Of a stretch of 64,000 nucleotides of DNA, positions 41,257 through 49,928 are shown one piece after another. Each line of letters opens with the position of its first letter. Position 1 is the first letter of the stretch. A program made the position numbers and the translations under genes. The stretch spans positions 1 through 64,000 of the forward strand of contig NZ_JBOEFY010000030.1 of assembly GCF_050633145.1 (NCBI RefSeq), read 5' to 3'. The notes beneath the pieces were generated by a model that worked only from the letters and a program-made list of their open reading frames with translations, made no database searches and was not told where the DNA came from. This DNA comes from Kordia sp050633145 (GTDB taxonomy: Bacteria > Bacteroidota > Bacteroidia > Flavobacteriales > Flavobacteriaceae).

Positions 41257-41913
41257 TTACGCTTTTTCTGTGACTATTGTTCCGTTTAAAAAGGCAAAAT
41301 TATAGTCGCCTTTTATATAAAAGTCGGCTGGATGCGCTTCTTCTTGCGTTGGGAACCATTTTTTCTTGATATTATTTACCAGAATAAATAAACCTTCGGA
41401 AGTTCCTACTGCGCAAAATCGTTCAAATCCACCATCATAAATCGCAATAGGACGCATTGCATTTAGTTGATTATAAATCGTTTCAATATGTGTAGAAACG
41501 ATTCCAATTTCACAAACACTTAGTATGTCTGTCGTTGAAAAAGGGTCTGTACTTACGTTGTTTGTATCTTTTCGCGAAATAAATTCGACAATATTTCCAT
41601 CAATATCATAAAAATACAAGGCTTCTGCATTCCAGTTAGAAAAATCAGCAACAGTTTCACCTTCACACAACAAAATTTCTGTTCGCTGTTGAGTCCATTC
41701 TAACGCTTGTTGAATTTTATTGGGCGAAATAGCAATTGCAAAATGTGCAGGATATATTCGTTCCGATTTCACAAAAGTTAAAGAAGAAGCACCAACTTTT
41801 ATTGTAAACGTTCCCGCGGAAGCGGCAACTAAAGGCATCTCTAACACTTGCGTGTAGAATTCTTGCTGTGCTTCTAAGTTTGTTGTAAAAAGGGTGAGTT
41901 CGTTAATTTTCAT
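41257..41913 (-). CDS. VOC superfamily (glyoxalase-like) protein
   Basis: A 218-residue protein with a glyoxalase/bleomycin-resistance type fold: MKINELTLFTTNLEAQQEFY, ALYFYDIDGNIVEFISRKD and a second half beginning CEIGIVSTHIETIYNQL. The first half keeps an E (IVEF) at the metal-ligand position; the metal set is incomplete, so activity is uncertain. Single gene upstream of yaaA, separated by the duplicated leader. Confidence 0.85.
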   Translation of the reverse strand: MKINELTLFTTNLEAQQEFYTQVLEMPLVAASAGTFTIKVGASSLTFVKSERIYPAHFAIAISPNKIQQALEWTQQRTEILLCEGETVADFSNWNAEALYFYDIDGNIVEFISRKDTNNVSTDPFSTTDILSVCEIGIVSTHIETIYNQLNAMRPIAIYDGGFERFCAVGTSEGLFILVNNIKKKWFPTQEEAHPADFYIKGDYNFAFLNGTIVTEKA

Positions 41914-42016
41914 AGCATAAAAATAATGTTTTCCAGAAAAAGAAAATAGGCTTTTAAAGAGTTATCTTTTATATTGAAATAAAGGTTTCCTATATTACAG
42001 CACTCAATACTATTAT

Positions 42017-42769
42017 ATGATTACAGCACTATTTATTGTTTCTGGAATTGGATTTACTTTTATTCTTTACACAGTATTTAAGCCACTGACTGCTGAAGAA
42101 AAGGAGGAAAAAGCTCGATTAAAAAAAAGTTTAGAAGACGATCGCATTTTTGATCCTGAAACTGGTGTATATATTTCATTGGAAGAAGCAGAATCTGGTC
42201 AATGGTCTACAGACGATCGAGAAAAACATTATTTACCTGAACTACAATTATCTGAAGAAGGAGACAATCTTAAAATTGCAGTCGATTATCTTAATAAGAG
42301 TCAATATTATACAAAAACTGGTCCGCTTCCTGATACTGAATACGATATTATAGAGTCAAGTAATATATTGAGCAAATATGAAGATTGGTACTACTCCAAC
42401 ACTTTAAAATTTGATAAAGGCTATGCTTTTCTTCCTACAGTAGGAGATGGCTTAGATGGCTCATTGCTCATGTTTTTAATAAAAATTAATTCCTTAAAAG
42501 GGCATTATTATTTAAGAGAAAAAGATGTTTCAGAAAAATTCTTTGACCTTTTGAGAAAAGACGATGATTTGGACTTAAAAAATTACGAAAGTTTTACAAT
42601 AAGACGTTCTAAAAATATTCAAACGATTGATCGATTTTTGAAGATTTTTGAAAATGAAAAAGGATTAGAAATTGAAATAAATGACACGTATCTTTTGATA
42701 AAGACCTTGAAATTGGTCAATATTGATGATATAAAAAGAATTGAACGTATTGTCCAAAGAATAAGGTAG
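42017..42769 (+). CDS. Hypothetical membrane-anchored protein
   Basis: A 250-residue protein with one N-terminal membrane segment (about 2-20) and a long charged soluble part. It contains DDRIFDPETGVYISLEEAES and, later, mixed alpha/beta segments such as LEIEINDTYLLIKTLKL. I do not recognise a family. First of three consecutive unknown genes on the plus strand. Confidence 0.65.
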   Translation: MITALFIVSGIGFTFILYTVFKPLTAEEKEEKARLKKSLEDDRIFDPETGVYISLEEAESGQWSTDDREKHYLPELQLSEEGDNLKIAVDYLNKSQYYTKTGPLPDTEYDIIESSNILSKYEDWYYSNTLKFDKGYAFLPTVGDGLDGSLLMFLIKINSLKGHYYLREKDVSEKFFDLLRKDDDLDLKNYESFTIRRSKNIQTIDRFLKIFENEKGLEIEINDTYLLIKTLKLVNIDDIKRIERIVQRIR

Positions 42770-42810
42770 TAACTATTTGCTGTAACAAAACGGTATTTTC
42801 TTGCACTTAT

Positions 42811-43368
42811 TTGTATATGAAAATCAAATCTAACGCAGCTCCACAAGAACTAAATTCTCCTTTTTATCAAAAGAATCAAGAGTTTTGCCAAACCTTTGAA
42901 AAGTTTGTAGCGAGCAAAAACGGATTGGTTAAGGGAAAGTTTAATGCGTGGAGTTATTTGATTTATGGAAAGATTACTGCAAACTACGATTGGGACTTAA
43001 AGTACAAACGCGCTATTTATTCAAGTACAGGAAGTATTTTTTCACTGCTATATAGAAATGAAGTTGTACTGACGTTAGCAGAATGGATATGTAATGATAT
43101 AGACACGAATGATACCTCTTTTTTTATTCGTAAAAAGAAGTTTTTAGATCGATTAAATCCAAAATTTTCACAAGCAAAAAATCATAAATATGTCATCACG
43201 TCAAAAGGAAAATCATCAATCTTTGCTTCACAAATAATTCAAATTTTAGCACCTCTTTTTGAATCTGAAGAAATCTTTAAAATTCGATTGAAAAATGGCA
43301 AGTTAATAATTGAATTAAGAAGTGAAACAGCCCATTTGGATGTTTTGGATGAATTGTTGTTGGTTTAG
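42811..43368 (+). CDS. Hypothetical protein
   Basis: A 185-residue soluble protein, unrecognised. Helical N-terminal half (SPFYQKNQEFCQTFEKFV), then AEWICNDIDTNDTSFFIRKK and a C-terminal part with short strands (FKIRLKNGKLIIELRSE). MKIKSNAAPQ at codon 3 could be the real start. It begins 41 nt after the preceding unknown gene. Confidence 0.6.
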   Translation: MYMKIKSNAAPQELNSPFYQKNQEFCQTFEKFVASKNGLVKGKFNAWSYLIYGKITANYDWDLKYKRAIYSSTGSIFSLLYRNEVVLTLAEWICNDIDTNDTSFFIRKKKFLDRLNPKFSQAKNHKYVITSKGKSSIFASQIIQILAPLFESEEIFKIRLKNGKLIIELRSETAHLDVLDELLLV

Positions 43369-43549
43369 GTTTGGTGTTTGGCAATTTATTTAAAATTCAA
43401 CATTTAGCATTTAACATTCTTTATACCTTATTTATTTTCACTTCCGTAGATTTGACAATAAACTTCTAAACGCATACACGGCTCAACTTCATAAAAAATA
43501 CTATCTTGCAGCGCTAAAATTTAGGACTCATAAAATAAATTACATAAAG

Positions 43550-43993
43550 ATGAAATTATTCAAATCCGTTGATAAAGTGTTAGCTCGTATGGGAAGTTCA
43601 AAAGCTACTGATCGTGCTTATAACGAACCATTAACAGCAGATGTCATAAAAAAAATCCCTGGTGAGCAACTTGCGGTTTCTGAAGCTGGAGGAATTTGGG
43701 CTGCATTACAAGAATTGAACGGTTATGTTTTTATGGAGTTGATCGTTTTAGATACTACTAAAATTAAGACTTTTAAAGGTGTTACCATGACTTTTTTAGG
43801 TGATACTGAATTAAAATTAACATCAGATAGCGGTGAAATTAAATCTGATTTTTCAGATGTTTTTAATCGTTGGCTGACAGAGATCAGCTTTGAAATCACA
43901 AAGAAAGATTTGAATTTTATTAAAAAGAAAAAATACACTCAAATTCAACTTGATTTTAAGAATAAGTCATTGTTGTTTGATTTGAAGAAATGA
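43550..43993 (+). CDS. Hypothetical protein
   Basis: A 147-residue soluble protein, unrecognised, with an N-terminal basic helix (MKLFKSVDKVLARMG) and a beta-rich body: VFMELIVLDTTKIKTFKGVT, FLGDTELKLTSDSGEIKSD, and ITKKDLNFIKKKKYTQIQLD. No export signal. Third of three unknown genes in a row; 181 bp of AT-rich DNA precede it. Confidence 0.6.
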   Translation: MKLFKSVDKVLARMGSSKATDRAYNEPLTADVIKKIPGEQLAVSEAGGIWAALQELNGYVFMELIVLDTTKIKTFKGVTMTFLGDTELKLTSDSGEIKSDFSDVFNRWLTEISFEITKKDLNFIKKKKYTQIQLDFKNKSLLFDLKK

Positions 43994-44011
43994 TTTCGAT
44001 TCCGCTCAATC

Positions 44012-44050
44012 GACTTTCTTAGACTTTCTTAGACTTGTTAGACTTGTTAG
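44012..44050 (+). repeat. TTAGACTT array (family D)
   Basis: Repeated TTAGACTT units (CTTAGACTTTCTTAGACTTG and TTAGACTTGTTAG) a few bases past the stop of the preceding gene; the reverse complement of the TCTAA arrays elsewhere. A family B-like ATTTCGATTCCGCTCAATCG lies just before it. Confidence 0.65.
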
Positions 44051-44198
44051 AAAGTAAAATACTACATGTAGTTGCATAGTAAAAACTCGTAAACTTACAA
44101 ACCTATTGTTTACACTAAACTTGCTGAAGTGCATTAGAGTCTCAAAATATTCTTTGAAACTTCTCAATCCTAACACCAAATACCTAATACCCAAAAAA

Positions 44199-45239
44199 CT
44201 ACAAGTCTATATGCTTGGCATAATTACGCCATTTTTCTACACACTCTGCAATATCTGTTGGAACTTCTGAATTGAAACTCATCTTCTCTCCTGTTCTTGG
44301 ATGAATGAATCCGAGTGTTTTTGCATGCAATGCTTGTCTTGGTAGAATTTTAAAGCAATTGTCTACAAATTGTTTGTACTTCGTAAAGGTTGTTCCCTTT
44401 AAAATGCGCTCGCCGCCATAACGTTCATCATTAAATAAAGTATGACCAATATGTTTCATGTGCACACGAATTTGATGTGTACGACCAGTTTCTAGTTGAC
44501 AAGAAACCAACGTTACATATCCGAAACGCTCTAAGACTTTGTAATGTGTAACTGCTGCTTTTCCTTTGTCGGCATCATCACCGTAAAACACAGTGTTTTG
44601 CAATCTGTTTTTAGGATGACGACCAATGTTTCCTTCTACAGTACCTTCATCTTCTTCTACATTTCCCCAAACAAGTGCATAGTAAATTCGCTCCGAAGTT
44701 TTATTAAAAAACTGCTTTGCCAAATGTGTCATTGCATCATCTGTTTTAGCCACTACTAACAATCCGCTAGTATCTTTATCGATTCTGTGTACCAATCCTG
44801 GACGTTCGTTTGAGTTTTTTGGAAGATTATCAAAATGATAAATCAACGCATTAATCAACGTTCCTGAATAGTTTCCGTGCCCTGGATGCACTACCATTCC
44901 TGCTGGTTTATTTACGACTAGTAAATCGTCATCTTCGTAGACAACATCAATCGGAATGTTTTCTCCAACCAATAAATTCTCATACGGCGGATACGCAAAT
45001 AATACTTTAATTACGTCGTTTCCTTTTACTTTATAATTAGACTTTACAGGTGTATCATTAACATAGATATTACCATCTTTGGCAGCTTGTTGAATTTTAT
45101 TTCGGGTTGCTCCTTCAATAAAATTCATCAAATATTTATCTATACGTAATGGTTGCTGTCCTTTTTCGGCAGTAAATGAATAGTGTTCGTATAAATCGTC
45201 TGATTCTTCTTGTGGTTGTGGAAAATTATTCTCCTGCAT
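44199..45239 (-). CDS. rluD: 23S rRNA pseudouridine synthase RluD family
   Basis: Isomerises uridines in 23S rRNA helix 69. From the start at 45239 the protein is 346 residues: S4 RNA-binding domain (RIDKYLMNFIEGATRNKIQQ, about 35-80) and catalytic domain with VVNKPAGMVVHPGHGN, LVHRIDKDTSGLLVVAK (catalytic Asp) and ETGRTHQIRVHM. The frame is open 17 codons further upstream; MQENNFPQPQ at 45239 is preferred because it overlaps the PASTA gene by only 14 nt. Cotranscribed with the PASTA gene. RluC-type specificity cannot be ruled out. Confidence 0.92.
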   Translation of the reverse strand: MQENNFPQPQEESDDLYEHYSFTAEKGQQPLRIDKYLMNFIEGATRNKIQQAAKDGNIYVNDTPVKSNYKVKGNDVIKVLFAYPPYENLLVGENIPIDVVYEDDDLLVVNKPAGMVVHPGHGNYSGTLINALIYHFDNLPKNSNERPGLVHRIDKDTSGLLVVAKTDDAMTHLAKQFFNKTSERIYYALVWGNVEEDEGTVEGNIGRHPKNRLQNTVFYGDDADKGKAAVTHYKVLERFGYVTLVSCQLETGRTHQIRVHMKHIGHTLFNDERYGGERILKGTTFTKYKQFVDNCFKILPRQALHAKTLGFIHPRTGEKMSFNSEVPTDIAECVEKWRNYAKHIDL

Positions 45240-45855
45240 TGTTGTCGTTTTCGTCTGTATTGCTTGATCCTGGACGTTTTCCATTTCCAAGTATCAATTC
45301 TATTTTTGACATTTTTGGAAGTCTTTCATTTGGCTTCAAAGGTTTGCCTTTGTATTGCATTCCCAACACCATATCTTTCCCAATATTATCTTTATATGTT
45401 ACTTTTTCCACTCCAAAACCTACTGCTTTTAAAGTTGATTCGGCTGTTCTTCTTGTAATTTGAATTACATGCGGAACAGTTACTTCTCTATATTTTGATG
45501 GATTGATTTTTAGATATATTTTTCGTCCTTCTTTTACTTTTTTCCCTGCAACTGGATGTTGCTCAATGATTGAAAATGCAGGAAAATCAGGATTGTAATT
45601 TACAGTATCTTGTATGGTATAGCTCAAGTCAGTATTTTCCAATTTAATTTTGGCATCTTCAAATGAAAGTTTTGCCAAATTAGGAACTGTTTTAAATTCT
45701 CCATGATTCGTAGAAAAACTAAGCCATGTTGTAATTAAAAAAACCAATACAATAGCAATTCCAATAGCAATTCCTATCTGTATTGAAAATACTTTAAATA
45801 TAGGAAATCGGTTAAAAAAGGCTTTGATTGCCGAAAGAAGCTTTTTAAAATTCAT
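45226..45855 (-). CDS. PASTA-domain membrane protein
   Basis: A 209-residue protein with one membrane helix (about 24-46, GIAIGIAIVLVFLITTWLSF) and two extracytoplasmic PASTA domains (about 58-118 and 122-192: VPNLAKLSFEDAKIKLEN; VPHVIQITRRTAESTLKAVG). PASTA domains bind peptidoglycan stem peptides. No kinase domain is attached. It lies next to rluD and opposite ddl, a conserved neighbourhood linked to cell-wall synthesis. Confidence 0.9.
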   Translation of the reverse strand: MNFKKLLSAIKAFFNRFPIFKVFSIQIGIAIGIAIVLVFLITTWLSFSTNHGEFKTVPNLAKLSFEDAKIKLENTDLSYTIQDTVNYNPDFPAFSIIEQHPVAGKKVKEGRKIYLKINPSKYREVTVPHVIQITRRTAESTLKAVGFGVEKVTYKDNIGKDMVLGMQYKGKPLKPNERLPKMSKIELILGNGKRPGSSNTDENDNNAGE

Positions 45856-45876
45856 TTCTAATACGTTTTAATGGGA

Positions 45877-45884
45877 CAAATATA
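45877..45884 (-). promoter_or_regulatory. -7 box of the PASTA-rluD operon
   Basis: TATATTTG on the minus strand, 22 nt before the PASTA gene start, in the 121-bp divergent region shared with ddl. Confidence 0.5.
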
Positions 45885-45976
45885 CATACTATTATTCCTA
45901 ATATTCTACTTTGAATTGTCCACAAATACATTTACTTTCGTTTTTAGAACGTTTATTTGTCTTATTTCTTATAAAA

Positions 45977-46957
45977 ATGAAGAAAAATATTGCCATCATT
46001 ATGGGCGGTTATTCAAGTGAATACGCCATTTCATTGAAAACTGGAGATGTTGTATCTAAGCATTTAAATGCTGCGAAATATAATGTTTACAAAGTACATA
46101 TTTTTAAAGAAAAATGGGTTTGTGTTACTACAGATGCTGCCGAATTCCCAATTGATAAAAACGATTTTTCTGTTACGATTGATGGCATTAAAATTACTTT
46201 CGACTGTGTGTTTAATGCTATTCATGGAACACCTGGCGAAGATGGTTACATACAAGGCTATTTGGGACTTATAGGAATTCCGCATACAAGTTGTGGTATG
46301 TACCAAGCTGCATTGACTTTTAACAAACGTGATTTGTTATCTACTTTAAAGCCTTACGGAGTTAAGTGCGCCACTTCGTATTATTTGAATGCTGGCGATG
46401 CAATTGATAAAACTGCTATTGTTGAAAAAGTAGGATTGCCTTGTTTTGTGAAGGCAAACAAAGCTGGAAGTAGTTTTGGGATTTCTAAAGTGTATAAAAC
46501 TGAAGAACTTGAAAATGCAATTGCTGTAGCCTTAAAAGAAGATGATGAAGTTATTATTGAATCCTATTTAGATGGTGTAGAAGTTTCTGTTGGTGTTATA
46601 AATTATCAAGGAAAAGTTACGGTTTTACCTATTACCGAAATTGTTTCCGATAATGATTTCTTTGATTATGAAGCTAAGTATTTAGGACAATCGCAAGAGA
46701 TTACACCTGCACGAATTTCTCCAGAATTAACCGAGAAAGTATCAAAAGCTGCAAAATCTATTTATGAAATTTTAAAAATGGATGGTTTTTCGCGAAGTGA
46801 ATTTATTTTTAAAGATGATGAACCTTATTTGTTAGAAGTAAATACGGTTCCAGGAATGACCGAAGAAAGTATTTTACCGCAACAAGCAAAAGAAGCTGGA
46901 ATTTCCCTTGAACAATTATTTGGCAATGCTGTTGAATTGGCTTTTGCTAAAAAGTAG
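45977..46957 (+). CDS. ddl: D-alanine--D-alanine ligase
   Basis: ATP-dependent ligation of two D-alanines for peptidoglycan. From MKKNIAIIMGGYSSEYAISL the protein is 326 residues with HGTPGEDGYIQGYLGLIGIP, LPCFVKANKAGSSFGISKVY, DGVEVSVGVI and the metal-binding LEVNTVPGMTEESILPQQA. The frame is open 22 codons upstream, but the family begins at the K-K-N-I start, so 45977 is chosen. It is divergent from PASTA-rluD and followed by coaD 36 nt later. Confidence 0.96.
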   Translation: MKKNIAIIMGGYSSEYAISLKTGDVVSKHLNAAKYNVYKVHIFKEKWVCVTTDAAEFPIDKNDFSVTIDGIKITFDCVFNAIHGTPGEDGYIQGYLGLIGIPHTSCGMYQAALTFNKRDLLSTLKPYGVKCATSYYLNAGDAIDKTAIVEKVGLPCFVKANKAGSSFGISKVYKTEELENAIAVALKEDDEVIIESYLDGVEVSVGVINYQGKVTVLPITEIVSDNDFFDYEAKYLGQSQEITPARISPELTEKVSKAAKSIYEILKMDGFSRSEFIFKDDEPYLLEVNTVPGMTEESILPQQAKEAGISLEQLFGNAVELAFAKK

Positions 46958-46993
46958 TACCTTGTCCTAGTTTTTTATAACAATCATCACAAC

Positions 46994-47446
46994 ATGAAAC
47001 GAGCTATTTTTCCAGGGTCTTTTGATCCAATTACTTTAGGACATTACGATATTATAAAACGTGGCATCAAATTGTTTGATGAAGTTATTGTTGCTATTGG
47101 TGTAAATTCTGCTAAAAAATATATGTTCAGTCTAGAACAGCGCAAGAAATTTATTGAAGATTCTTTTAAGGATGAACCAAAAGTTACTGTAGTAACTTAT
47201 GAAGGTTTAACGGTTGATTTCTGTGAAAAACATAATGTGGATTTTATTTTACGCGGACTTAGAAATCCTGCCGATTTTGAGTTTGAAAAAGCCATTGCAC
47301 ATACCAATCGTGATTTAGCACCGATTGAAACTGTCTTCTTATTAACAGCTGCAAGTACTTCTTATATTTCGTCTTCTATTGTTCGTGAAGTTATTCGCCA
47401 CAATGGAGATTATACGTTACTAGTTCCTGATACGGTTAGGGTTTAG
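46994..47446 (+). CDS. coaD: Phosphopantetheine adenylyltransferase
   Basis: Fourth step of coenzyme A synthesis. The 150-residue protein shows PGSFDPITLGHYDIIKRG (nucleotidyltransferase motif with TLGH), DFILRGLRNPADFEFE and TSYISSSIVREVIRHNGDY. Length is normal. Operon with ddl. A heptamer tandem repeat starts 5 nt after its stop codon. Confidence 0.96.
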   Translation: MKRAIFPGSFDPITLGHYDIIKRGIKLFDEVIVAIGVNSAKKYMFSLEQRKKFIEDSFKDEPKVTVVTYEGLTVDFCEKHNVDFILRGLRNPADFEFEKAIAHTNRDLAPIETVFLLTAASTSYISSSIVREVIRHNGDYTLLVPDTVRV

Positions 47447-47451
47447 ATTGG

Positions 47452-47479
47452 GTGTTAGGTGTTAGGTGTTAGGTGTTAG
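47452..47479 (+). repeat. GTGTTAG tandem repeat, four copies
   Basis: Four perfect 7-bp units GTGTTAG run from 47452 to 47479, beginning just past the coaD stop. Seven-base repeats of this sort are prone to slippage. Confidence 0.9.
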
Positions 47480-47505
47480 GTAAAATCTTAAATAAAAAAG
47501 GGTTT

Positions 47506-47558
47506 CAAAGTACTTCTCGATACAAAATTTTATACTAAAATTTCACTCGAAGTGACGT
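47506..47558 (-). repeat. Dispersed repeat family A copy downstream of coaD
   Basis: CAAAGTACTTCTCGATACAA ... TTTCACTCGAAGTGACG; reverse orientation relative to the copies around trpG. Confidence 0.75.
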
Positions 47559-47569
47559 GTTGAGTTATT

Positions 47570-47628
47570 GAGAAACAGATTGAGATTGTCGCAAGTTTTT
47601 ATCAAAACACTCGCAAAGACGTTTCAAA
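47570..47628 (-). repeat. Dispersed repeat family C copy downstream of coaD
   Basis: GAGAAACAGATTGAGATTGT ... ACTCGCAAAGACGTTTCAAA; on the reverse strand it matches the copy at 24655-24708. Confidence 0.65.
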
Positions 47629-47639
47629 GAAGTTTAAGA

Positions 47640-47744
47640 ATACACGCGAAGCGATCTACATTTCGACTCCGCTCAATGTTCTTATATCCCCAAAAGTGAA
47701 GCGAGTCTAATAATCTAAAAATCTAAGAGCGAAGCAAGTCTAAA
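47640..47744. repeat. Composite repeat: family B element plus TCTAA array
   Basis: ATACACGCGAAGCGATCTAC, then ATTTCGACTCCGCTCAATG (47660-47679), a short linker, then TCTAATAATCTAAAAATCTA and related TCTAA units up to the hybrid kinase stop. Nearly the same composite lies at 57705-57849 next to birA. Confidence 0.75.
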
Positions 47745-49928
47745 TCAATCCATATATTTCTGAATCAGCGTAAATAATTGCGATGCCACAAACGGTTTTA
47801 TAATCATATCATTCATTCCTGAATTGACGATTTTAGGCAAGCTATCATCCAATGAAACTGCCGTAAATGCAATAATTGGCACTTTTTTATTGAATCCTCG
47901 AATGACTTTCGTTGCTTCATAACCATCCATTTCCGGCATGTGAATATCCATCAAAATTAAATCGTAATGATTGTTCCTTACAATTTCAATGGCTTCTGCA
48001 CCACTTGCTACAATATCTGTTGTGATTTGTTTTGTAGATAGGATTTTTTTCGTCAACATCTGATTGATTTTGTTATCATCAACCACCAACATTTTTAAAT
48101 GACTAAAATCTACATCTTCAATACTAGTTTCAATATTCAAGTCAACATTATCCGTTGCTTTTGGGAAACTAATATCAAAAGTAAATGTAGTTCCGACATT
48201 CACTTTACTTTCTAAATGAATCTCACTATTGTATAATTTCAAAAGTTTTTTTACAATCGACAATCCTAAACCAGAACCTTGATATTCTTCATTGACTGCA
48301 TCATAATTTTGTGAAAACATTTCAAATACTTTTTCCTGCTTTTCTTTCGGAATTCCGATTCCTGTATCTTGAACACAAAAATGCAATTGCACATCGTCAT
48401 CTGTTTCATCTAGTTTTTCAACACTCAAACGAATGATTCCATTTTTGGTAAACTTAATTGCATTACTAATAAGGTTGATTAGTATTTGAGAAATTTTCAA
48501 ACTATCACCTACTAACAATTCTGGAATTTCCCTATCATACGCTATATTAAGTTCGTTTTCTCGGTCTTTTATCAACAAATCAAACGACTTAATTATATTA
48601 TCAATATTCGCTTTTAAATTAAACGTAGACGCACCAATTGTAATCGTGTTATCTTCTAGTTTATTTGCTTGCAGAATATTATTTACTAACGATAATAAAT
48701 GATCTCCCGAAAATTTTAACGATTTTAAATATTGCTGTTGTGATGGTTTTGGATTTTCTTCTAAAAGCAAATGTGTGATTCCTGTAACTGCATACAAAGG
48801 TGTTCGCAATTCGTGACTCATCATAGAGAAGAAGTTTGATTTGGTTTTTGAAGTCATTTCTGCTTTCAGTTTTGCTTCTTCCAATTTGTTTTGTTTGATT
48901 CGCAACAATTTGTTACTTTTTATCTTTTTATAAATTGCTTTTACGATCAATGTTCCCAAAATAATACAGCCAATCAATAACAAAACAATAATGACTAACA
49001 CTACTTTAAATCGGTTGACAATGATGCTTTTTTGGTAATTTTTTTCCTCTAAAACATCAAGTTTAAGTTGATCTTTACTTAAACTATAATTTGCCAACAA
49101 TTCTTCTTGTAAGCTTGCACGATCTTTCTCTAGTTTCTCTTTTAACTTTTGATGATAATTTAACGTAGCTTCTCTCTCTTTATCAATTTCTCCTTTCGAC
49201 TTATATATTTCGGCTAATTGTCGGTACGAACTTGCTAAATCGTTAACATGGACATATTCGTTTGCGATATGTTTCTCTAAGAACTTTTGTGCATTTTCAT
49301 AGTCATCCAAATAATAATATGCATCGCCTTTTGTAAACTCCAGATAGTTCATTCTGGCAGTAAAAAAGTTTTTATTATTTGAAGATGCTTTCACACGTTG
49401 CTCTATTTCTTTAACAAATTTCAATACGCCTACATATCGTTTTTCGGCTTGCAACAAAGCTATTTTTGCCCAATCTAACACCAATATATCCTCTACATTT
49501 TGTGTAGTTTTAGCAATAGCATAACCAGTTTTAAGGTAATTATGTCCTTCTCGGAAGTTTTCTTGCATTGTTGCCATTCGAATCAAATCGTGATATATCA
49601 ATACAATTCGTCGCTTATTGCCTAGTTCCGTATATAGTTTGAGTGATTTTTCATAATAATTCTTTGCTTTTCCTAAATATTGCATTCGCTTATATGTAGT
49701 AGCCAATATACTATAGGAATAGGCTAATGCTTGGTCATTTTCATTATTGGTAGCATGTTGAATGGCAATGTAACTATATGAAAGTGCTTGCCCGAAACTA
49801 AAGTCTCTTGCAAGCTTAAATGCTTTACCATTTAGCGAGTAAATACTATCTATAGATATTTCTTGCGCATTTAATTGTGCACAAGCAAACCAGCAAAGAA
49901 TGATATGTAAGATATAGTTACTCTTCAC
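47745..49928 (-). CDS. TPR hybrid histidine kinase with receiver domain (second of tandem pair)
   Basis: A 727-residue sensor. Order of domains: signal peptide, tetratricopeptide-like helices (about 25-290), one membrane helix (about 307-330), HisKA with phosphoacceptor H372 in MSHELRTPLYAV, HATPase_c with ISNAIKFT (N box), VQDTGIGIPKEKQEKVFEMF and GSGLGLSIVKK, then a receiver domain with phosphoacceptor D661 in LILMDIHMPEMDGYE. No DNA-binding output domain, so a phosphorelay partner elsewhere is expected. It overlaps the upstream paralogue by 11 nt, indicating coupled expression. Confidence 0.92.
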   Translation of the reverse strand: MKSNYILHIILCWFACAQLNAQEISIDSIYSLNGKAFKLARDFSFGQALSYSYIAIQHATNNENDQALAYSYSILATTYKRMQYLGKAKNYYEKSLKLYTELGNKRRIVLIYHDLIRMATMQENFREGHNYLKTGYAIAKTTQNVEDILVLDWAKIALLQAEKRYVGVLKFVKEIEQRVKASSNNKNFFTARMNYLEFTKGDAYYYLDDYENAQKFLEKHIANEYVHVNDLASSYRQLAEIYKSKGEIDKEREATLNYHQKLKEKLEKDRASLQEELLANYSLSKDQLKLDVLEEKNYQKSIIVNRFKVVLVIIVLLLIGCIILGTLIVKAIYKKIKSNKLLRIKQNKLEEAKLKAEMTSKTKSNFFSMMSHELRTPLYAVTGITHLLLEENPKPSQQQYLKSLKFSGDHLLSLVNNILQANKLEDNTITIGASTFNLKANIDNIIKSFDLLIKDRENELNIAYDREIPELLVGDSLKISQILINLISNAIKFTKNGIIRLSVEKLDETDDDVQLHFCVQDTGIGIPKEKQEKVFEMFSQNYDAVNEEYQGSGLGLSIVKKLLKLYNSEIHLESKVNVGTTFTFDISFPKATDNVDLNIETSIEDVDFSHLKMLVVDDNKINQMLTKKILSTKQITTDIVASGAEAIEIVRNNHYDLILMDIHMPEMDGYEATKVIRGFNKKVPIIAFTAVSLDDSLPKIVNSGMNDMIIKPFVASQLFTLIQKYMD

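Noticed and set aside
45911..45976. Upstream extension of ddl
   Set aside because: The 22 extra codons match no family N-terminus and cover the promoter region; ATG at 45977 is the conserved start.
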